From Malania oleifera (lineage: Eukaryota > Streptophyta > Magnoliopsida > Santalales > Ximeniaceae): a stretch of 64,000 bases of DNA. Below the pieces are notes generated by a model. The model was not told the DNA's origin, ran no database searches, and saw nothing but the letters and a program-made list of their open reading frames with translations. Of the stretch, positions 58,259 through 64,000 are shown in pieces (the first letter of the stretch is position 1; the number at the start of each line of letters is the position of its first letter). The position numbers and the translations under genes are program-made. The stretch is taken from contig NC_080420.1 in assembly GCF_029873635.1 (NCBI RefSeq), positions 123,264,719-123,328,718 on the forward strand, in the 5' to 3' direction.

Positions 58259-60912
58259 GTACGCGCTTATGCTTGTGCTACGTCTCGAGTTTAAGTCTAT
58301 TTTGTGCTGGATCTTTTGTTTTGTGCTTTGATTAGCTCGATCTGGTGGTTGGTTTGTCCTTCTCGTTTGATCCGTTCATTTTGGTTGGAGTTCCACGTAT
58401 GCTGCAGATCTGAGCTTGTAGGGGGATTTTGTACTTCAAATGCTGGGTTTGGAGCTTTGTTTATTAGTGATTGGCTTGCGTTGTGAAGATTTTAGTAGAT
58501 CTTGCAGCTGAGTTTGGTGTTGGAGGAATTCGTTATTGGAAATGTCTGTGGTGTTTTGGAATAAGTTTTTATGCTTGAAATCTTTGGCTTGGTTTGGTGT
58601 TCTCTTGTTCTGCGTAGATTTTTGGGCTTTCGTCTTGTAGGAGTTCGTAGTTGTAGATGGCTATTTTTTAGTTTTGTTTTTTTTTAAAGGATTGTTTTTA
58701 ATTTCTTTCAGTTATTTTTGCATTTGGACTCAAGTGACGGAAGACGAGTACTTCGAATTTTTGTTCAGATTTCTAATTTTTTCCTCCTCCTGAGCCTATT
58801 CACTCTATTGTATTCCCGGTCGGTGTTAAAGCGGATTTATATTAGCCTTTGTTATCCCTAAAATACCGATTTCATAATTGCAGATACGATATTAACTGCA
58901 GCCATATGACTCTCTGACAGTTTGCAACTGTGCAGATCTCAATTCACGACAATTTAGGCATTTGTATTCTGTCTAATCTCTGTTGTGTCTGTTTTCTTTC
59001 ATGTTTGCCAGCAAGAAAAGCATTTTTTTTTTCTTTATATTCTGATTTACTTTTCGACTGCTTGCTCCGAACATCTGGATCTTTATGTTCTCCAGTTTTT
59101 TATTTTTGCTCTTTTTGTGCCAGCGATCTTTCAATTTCAGGCCCGTTCTATTTTCTTGTATCACAAGATGACTCGTACTCCGTGTCAATTTGATTTCCGA
59201 AATCGTCATTGAGTGATCCGAAATAACTTTTTTGTACTATTGGTATGCTGGGAAGTGGGCCAGCTTTAGATTTCGTAGTACATGGGAAATGAATCGAATA
59301 ATCAGTACTCTTTTTAAGACGCAGCTGTTTTATGGATTTTACTGAGCATTTAATTCCCCAAGTATCTACTAAGGAGTTAGTCTTCGCGCTTTTGTAATTC
59401 GTTCATTTGTTGTTTTAGTATTTTTGGTCTGGATGGTTCGTTCTGTCTCTGCTCCGTTAGTGTTCATTTGTTGAAGTATTTGTATGGAGAAAATTTAGGT
59501 GCTCTCTTGGACTGGGAAACATCTTTTTTAAAAAAAAAAAAAAAATTGTGAGGGGTTCTAAGTTATAAAAACTTTAGAACAGAAATTAGAAATTGGATAC
59601 AACTGAAAATTAAAAGCAGATCAGGTTTAATATTTCTAAAACTAAAATAATTTAAGAAAATTTATTGAATAGTGCTCTTTGTTAAAAGGAATAATGTTTA
59701 TGATCTTAAAAATATAGAAAATTATTAATTAGAAGTATTATAATCAAAATAAAATTTATTATAACTATTTTACTCAATTATTATAGTTTCTAATTTATTT
59801 CATAAGAACAATCTTACTGTACATTATAGTTGAAAAGTTGTAGAAATAGGTTTTAAATGACCACAAATTTTATGGGTATTTATTTTAATTATATTTGAAG
59901 CCCAAACTCCAAATTGGCATTTTATTTTTAATTTTAATAAAAAATATGTATGAAATTAATTATTTAATTAGCAAAAGTTGATTTTAGATATTAAAGGGTT
60001 TTTTAGTTGAAAGCATTGTTCTGTTTTAGTTTTCCAACAAATTAAAAAAATTTCAGCTTATTTGTTTTCGAGTTTTCCAAAACTGGGATGGTGAAGTTAG
60101 AAAATAAAGATAGAAAATAAAGAGTTTTTAAAATATGCAAAATATATTTTTATTTTTTGTAGATACAAAAAATGTCCATAATTGCATAAATTGGCGGAAA
60201 ATGATTCATATAACCGATCCCACTTAGTGAGACTAAGGCTTGGTTTTGTTTGTTTGTTTGTTTGTTTGTAGATACAAAAAATCTTGTTTTTTTTTTAAAT
60301 TTTTTTAAAATTATATATGTAATTATGTGGGTTCATAGGTTTTGGGGTTTAAGCTTGGATTTGTGTTGATTTATTTTTATTAGAAACTCAATATGTAATT
60401 CCTGCAAATTGAACTTAAAATTTAAATTTCATGCTCCTTGTGCAAAGTAAGAATTAGTAACCTAAAAAATAAATAAAATAATTAAATATTATGAAATTTA
60501 GTTTTAAATTTTTTTAAAAAATAGTTGAAAATTGGTACTAGAAAACTAACAACTTAAACAGAAATTTCTTTGTGATCTACTTTACTGCAAAGAAATGATA
60601 TAATAAAGAATAGAAATGGTGTGGTAGTTTTGGGATTTTTTTTTTTTTTTAATGAAATTTTGAAAGGTTGGAAAATAAATTTAGAAATGGAAAATGATAA
60701 TACTTTGCACGACTTGACAAGCTCCTGTTCCTTTTCTACTTTGGCTTCTTCAAAATTTCTTACTCGAATTTTGAGGTATTTGTTAGTGTGTACTTTTCCT
60801 CTCATTCATGAACTATTGAGCCAAGTATTTGTGGTTCTGGGATGCGTGTATTTTCCTAAGCTTGAAACATTGCATGTCAAGGCATTTATATGTGGGTTTT
60901 GTGTGTGTTTAG
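58259..60912 (+). other. SAM synthase 5'-UTR leader intron
   Basis: The 2654-bp T-rich intron is bounded by AG|GTACGC and GTGTTTAG|CTTG. It holds an RTE LINE stub (60174-60266) with a target-site duplication. I see no coding exon inside it. Leader introns of this kind often raise expression in plants; that role is inferred. Confidence 0.75.
60174..60266 (+). mobile_element. 93-bp RTE LINE 3'-end stub in the SAM synthase leader intron
   Basis: Contains ATTGCATAAATTGGCGG and CCGATCCCACTTAGTGAGAC, the RTE 3' end, with a (TTTG)n tail. TGTAGATACAAAAAAT flanks both sides (60158-60173, 60267-60282), a 16-bp perfect target duplication. Confidence 0.92.
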
Positions 60913-60921
60913 CTTGAAAGG

Positions 60922-62103
60922 ATGGACACCTTCCTATTCACCTCTGAATCTGTCAACGAGGGCCACCCCGACAAGCTGTGTGACCAGATATCCGATGCAG
61001 TGCTTGATGCCTGCCTTGAGCAGGATCCAGATAGCAAAGTTGCCTGCGAGACCTGCACCAAAACCAACATGGTCATGGTTTTTGGCGAGATTACAACCAA
61101 AGCCACCGTAGACTACGAGAAGATTGTCCGGGACACCTGCCGGAACATTGGATTTGTGTCTGACAATGTTGGCCTTGACGCCGACCACTGCAAGGTCCTG
61201 GTCAACATTGAGCAGCAGAGTCCAGACATTGCCCAGGGCGTCCATGGCCACCTCACAAAACGCCCAGAGGAGATTGGTGCTGGTGATCAGGGCCACATGT
61301 TTGGCTATGCCACCGATGAAACCCCTGAGCTGATGCCCCTCAGCCATGTTCTGGCCACTAAGCTCGGTGCTCGCCTCACTGAGGTTCGGAAAAATGGGAC
61401 CTGCCCGTGGTTACGACCTGATGGAAAAACCCAGGTGACGGTTGAGTACCGGAATGAACAGGGCGCGATGGTTCCTCTCCGGGTTCATACTGTTCTAATC
61501 TCTACCCAGCATGATGAGACTGTTACAAATGATGGAATTGCTGCTGACCTCAAAGAACACGTGATCAAGCCTGTGATCCCAGAGAAGTACCTTGATGAAA
61601 ATACCATCTTCCACCTCAACCCCTCGGGCCGATTCGTGATCGGAGGACCTCATGGCGATGCAGGCCTCACCGGTCGGAAAATCATCATTGATACCTATGG
61701 TGGGTGGGGAGCTCACGGAGGTGGTGCATTCTCTGGGAAAGATCCCACCAAGGTCGACCGGAGCGGAGCATACATTGTTAGGCAGGCTGCGAAGAGTATC
61801 GTGGCCAATGGCCTAGCTCGCCGCTGCATTGTGCAGGTCTCATACGCCATTGGCGTGCCTGACCCCTTGTCAGTCTTTGTTGACACTTACGGAACTGGAA
61901 AGATTTCAGACAAGGAGATCCTTGAGATTGTGAAGGAGAATTTTGACTTCCGGCCTGGGATGATCTCCATTAATCTGGATCTGAAGAGGGGTGGCAATGG
62001 CAGGTTTTTGAAGACAGCTGCATATGGTCATTTCGGGAGGGATGATTCTGACTTCACCTGGGAGGTGGTGAAGCCTCTCAAGTGGGAGAAGCCCCAAAAC
62101 TGA
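60922..62103 (+). CDS. SAMS: S-adenosylmethionine synthase (methionine adenosyltransferase)
   Basis: Makes S-adenosylmethionine from methionine, ATP and water, releasing phosphate and diphosphate; cytosolic (also nuclear) tetramer or dimer feeding methylation, ethylene and polyamine synthesis. The 393-residue protein is full length (plant family about 390-396). Visible motifs: [20 protein letters not shown] near the N-terminus (His15, Asp17, Lys18 in the ATP/metal site), the signature [15 protein letters not shown] from residue 119, and the glycine-rich signature [16 protein letters not shown] from residue 266 with catalytic lysines and aspartates present. The start was chosen because [18 protein letters not shown] is the usual plant N-terminus and the acceptor lies just upstream. 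No introns interrupt it. Its GC content is visibly higher than the AT-rich flanks, with many C/G third positions, as expected of a highly expressed housekeeping gene. No damage seen. Confidence 0.98.
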   Translation: MDTFLFTSESVNEGHPDKLCDQISDAVLDACLEQDPDSKVACETCTKTNMVMVFGEITTKATVDYEKIVRDTCRNIGFVSDNVGLDADHCKVLVNIEQQSPDIAQGVHGHLTKRPEEIGAGDQGHMFGYATDETPELMPLSHVLATKLGARLTEVRKNGTCPWLRPDGKTQVTVEYRNEQGAMVPLRVHTVLISTQHDETVTNDGIAADLKEHVIKPVIPEKYLDENTIFHLNPSGRFVIGGPHGDAGLTGRKIIIDTYGGWGAHGGGAFSGKDPTKVDRSGAYIVRQAAKSIVANGLARRCIVQVSYAIGVPDPLSVFVDTYGTGKISDKEILEIVKENFDFRPGMISINLDLKRGGNGRFLKTAAYGHFGRDDSDFTWEVVKPLKWEKPQN

Positions 62104-62371
62104 GTAACAGTTGTTCGGTCTCTTGATATTTTTCAAATCGCTTGGAGTCTCCCACCTGGTGCTTTTGTCAGTGTTGTTTCTGTTTTTATTTTATATTTTA
62201 TTTTTTTCAACTACTCCCTTATATTTTGTTTTGTTAATTTTCGTAATGTGTTTGGACCCTAGGCTATACGAAGCAGGGGAGGGGGTTGCAAGGGAAGAAT
62301 GGGTGACTTGCAGGGGAAGTGATGATTGTATTAATGCATTGCATTTGTTAACCGTAATATTCTGAATTAAT

Positions 62372-62377
62372 AATAAA
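62372..62377 (+). terminator. Poly(A) signal AATAAA of SAM synthase
   Basis: AATAAA lies about 270 bp after the stop codon in an AT-rich 3' UTR, followed by a T-rich stretch. Confidence 0.5.
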
Positions 62378-62639
62378 TGACTACAATTCCTTTTTTTGTA
62401 CAAGCCATTCCTCTTTGGGGACATTTTAATACAATTGAAAGTTGATTAAATTCTTCAGTTCTGCACTCCCCACACGGCCTATATCCGTATCTTGTGCTTT
62501 TCTCAGTCATCCTACACTTATGTTTTTTGGATCCAAAAATGGTTATACAAATTTAGTGGAGTGATTTAAAAAAAAAAAAAATAATTAAATTTATTAAAAA
62601 TAAAAATAAAAATAATTAATATTTATTTTTATTAATAAA

Positions 62640-62642
62640 ATA

Positions 62643-62672
<30 letters not shown>
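62640..62672 (+). repeat. (ATT)n microsatellite
   Basis: Run of TTA/ATT units downstream of SAM synthase. Confidence 0.9.
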
Positions 62673-62675
<3 letters not shown>

Positions 62676-62719
62676 AGTTATCTTCAATTCGGATACCAAA
62701 AAAGAAAAAAAAAAGAGAG

Positions 62720-63686
62720 AGTTGTAAGGAGGAAAGAAGCTGCGCAGAAGTAGCCCCCCCAATCTCACTCCTCGTTCTCTCTTCCTCTCTTCTCATTTCC
62801 TTGATGATTACTCGCTTGATCGAAAATCAGAAGATACCGTTGGACTCCATTCTCCGCTGCCGTCATTTTTACCTGAGCGGATTGATGGTAGAAGCGGGGT
62901 AGACGTATCTCCTAGGGTAAGGTTATTTTCTTTTTTTTTTTCTTCTTAATTTTTTACAAATTATAAACCCAATTGACGATCAAACACCACCACGAAAATT
63001 TAGGGATAATTCTCTACAAGTCTAGCGGAGCGGAATTCTCGTGTGGTCGTCGTAGGCAAAATCCCAAATTTGAGATAAGGGGGTTATTAAGAAACTTATT
63101 ATCATTTAATTAGTATTAATTTAGAAATACTAGAATATTGAGCATCTGAGGTGGAAGTAGGATTTTTGAAATTTAGGGACCGAGTGAGCGCCGCATGTGT
63201 AATTTCGGGATCCGCAGACATAATTCAAAAAATTAAGTGGGGGTGTTAAATATTAGTTTAAATGTTAATTTGACGTATATGGAGTCTAGGGAACGTTAGA
63301 TGAGTATTATTTTGGGAAAATGAGTTAATTAATCTGGTGAAAATGCAAATTTGCAGGATTGGAGTTTCGGGTGCCAATGGCGTAGGATTTGGGATTCTAA
63401 CGAAATTCTCAATAAGTCAGGTAAGGGAAATAAATTATAATAATATTTTTAGAACTACTATTTGAATTAATATGTGAAAATGAACATATGATATTTTTTT
63501 TAGAAATTATTATGATATAAATATTAGATAAATTGTGTGGCATTTGAGTAATATTAAATTGTGATATTTTGGTGTATTAAATTGTGATATTGTGATATGT
63601 TATGAATATTAGATGAGAACTGTGTGGCATATGACATGTATTGAAAAATGTGAAATATAACATGTATTTAATTGTGATATTCTGTT
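62720..63686. mobile_element. LTR-like sequence related to the 49262-51688 LTR
   Basis: Shares ACCGAGTGA, a GTAATTTCGGGAT/CATCTGTGTGGGATTC region and the AAGTCAGGTAAGGGAAATAA box in the same order as 50045-50130, though diverged. Edges are not defined. Confidence 0.5.
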
Positions 63687-64000
63687 AGGGATACTCAACA
63701 GAATGGACTAGTTGAAAGGATGAATAGGACTATTCTAGAAAGGATAAGATGCATGTTAGCCACTTCAGGTTTACCCAAGACCTTTTGGGCAGAGGCGGTG
63801 ACCACTGCTGTATACCTTATTAATAGGTGTCCTTCCATAGCTCTAAATTTTAAAACCCCTCAAGAAATCTGGTCGGGTAAGCCTGCTAATTATCAGGGTT
63901 TAAAAGTTTTTGTGTGCGTAGCCTATGCCCACATTAAAACTGATAAATTAGAAATTAGAACTATTAAATGCATTTTTGTGGGATACTCAGAGGGGGTTAA
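63687..64000 (+). pseudogene. Ty1/copia integrase fragment, runs off the window
   Basis: An open frame reads DTQQNGLVERMNRTILERIR, LPKTFWAEAVTTAVYLINRC and KTPQEIWSGKPANYQGLK, then KCIFVGYSEGV: the C-terminal half of the copia integrase core and the start of the linker to reverse transcriptase. The catalytic glutamate region is QQNGLVERM. The left part of integrase is absent; the frame joins AT-rich LTR-like DNA at 63686. The copy may be intact further right, beyond the window. Confidence 0.88.

Larger units (their letters stand above)
58185..62380 (+). other. S-adenosylmethionine synthase transcription unit (5'-UTR exon, leader intron, coding exon, 3' UTR)
   Basis: A GC-rich block at about 57950-58260 has a TATA box and an inferred start near 58185. 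A 5'-UTR exon ends at 58258 (CCACAG|GTACGC). The leader intron 58259-60912 ends GTGTTTAG, 9 nt before the ATG at 60922. The intron-in-leader plus intronless coding region is the common layout of plant SAM synthase genes. An AATAAA at 62372-62377 is the likely poly(A) signal. Transcript ends are inferred, not seen. Confidence 0.8.

Noticed and set aside
60934..61347. Minus-strand frame of 137 codons
   Set aside because: Shadow of the SAM synthase coding exon, favoured by its GC-rich codons.

Overview
This is nuclear DNA from a flowering plant, probably a woody or early-diverging non-grass angiosperm with a repeat-rich genome. It is AT-rich, its genes are split by multi-kilobase introns with canonical GT/AG borders, and it carries plant-type L1 and RTE LINEs, Ty3/gypsy and Ty1/copia LTR elements, a TRIM, hAT-like elements and a tRNA-derived SINE. 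I cannot name the species from sequence alone.

Two host genes are present, both on the + strand. (1) MED13, the large subunit of the Mediator CDK8 kinase module, fills about 381-43766. Twenty-one coding exons can be read with every splice phase matching, giving 1976 residues. Only the short first exon with the start codon lies left of the window. Four introns are greatly expanded (about 9.2, 10.2, 3.7 and 6.5 kb) and are packed with transposons; the others are ordinary. (2) An S-adenosylmethionine synthase gene lies at about 58.18-62.4 kb, with a TATA box, a short 5'-UTR exon, a 2.65-kb 5'-UTR intron and one uninterrupted 393-codon coding exon. The two genes are not functionally linked in any way the sequence shows.

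Layout: 1-10.5 kb holds the MED13 N-terminal exons and then an intron with a decayed minus-strand gypsy element (1721-4503) and a rearranged L1 LINE (about 5.1-9.65 kb). 10.5-21.1 kb is a second giant intron with an orphan gag fragment, a lone LTR, an L1 RT fragment and an RTE LINE (about 15.66-18.81 kb) lying between terminal inverted repeats. 21-29.5 kb has middle exons plus a hAT-like element and L1 fragments. 29.5-35.95 kb is an intron with an old RTE LINE that was itself hit by a truncated RTE copy and by a hAT-like element. 36-43.8 kb has the C-terminal exons and a SINE. 44.3-53.4 kb is a large direct duplication with an LTR exactly at its junction. 53.4-55.7 kb is a second tandem duplication, one unit of which carries a TRIM. 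58-62.4 kb is the SAM synthase gene. 62.7-64 kb is LTR-like sequence running into a copia integrase fragment.

I found no convincing undescribed gene system. The unusual content is the repeat archaeology: several insertions with clean target-site duplications, filled/empty site pairs inside local duplications, a 151-bp internally deleted RTE derivative, and a duplication best explained by recombination between LTR copies.
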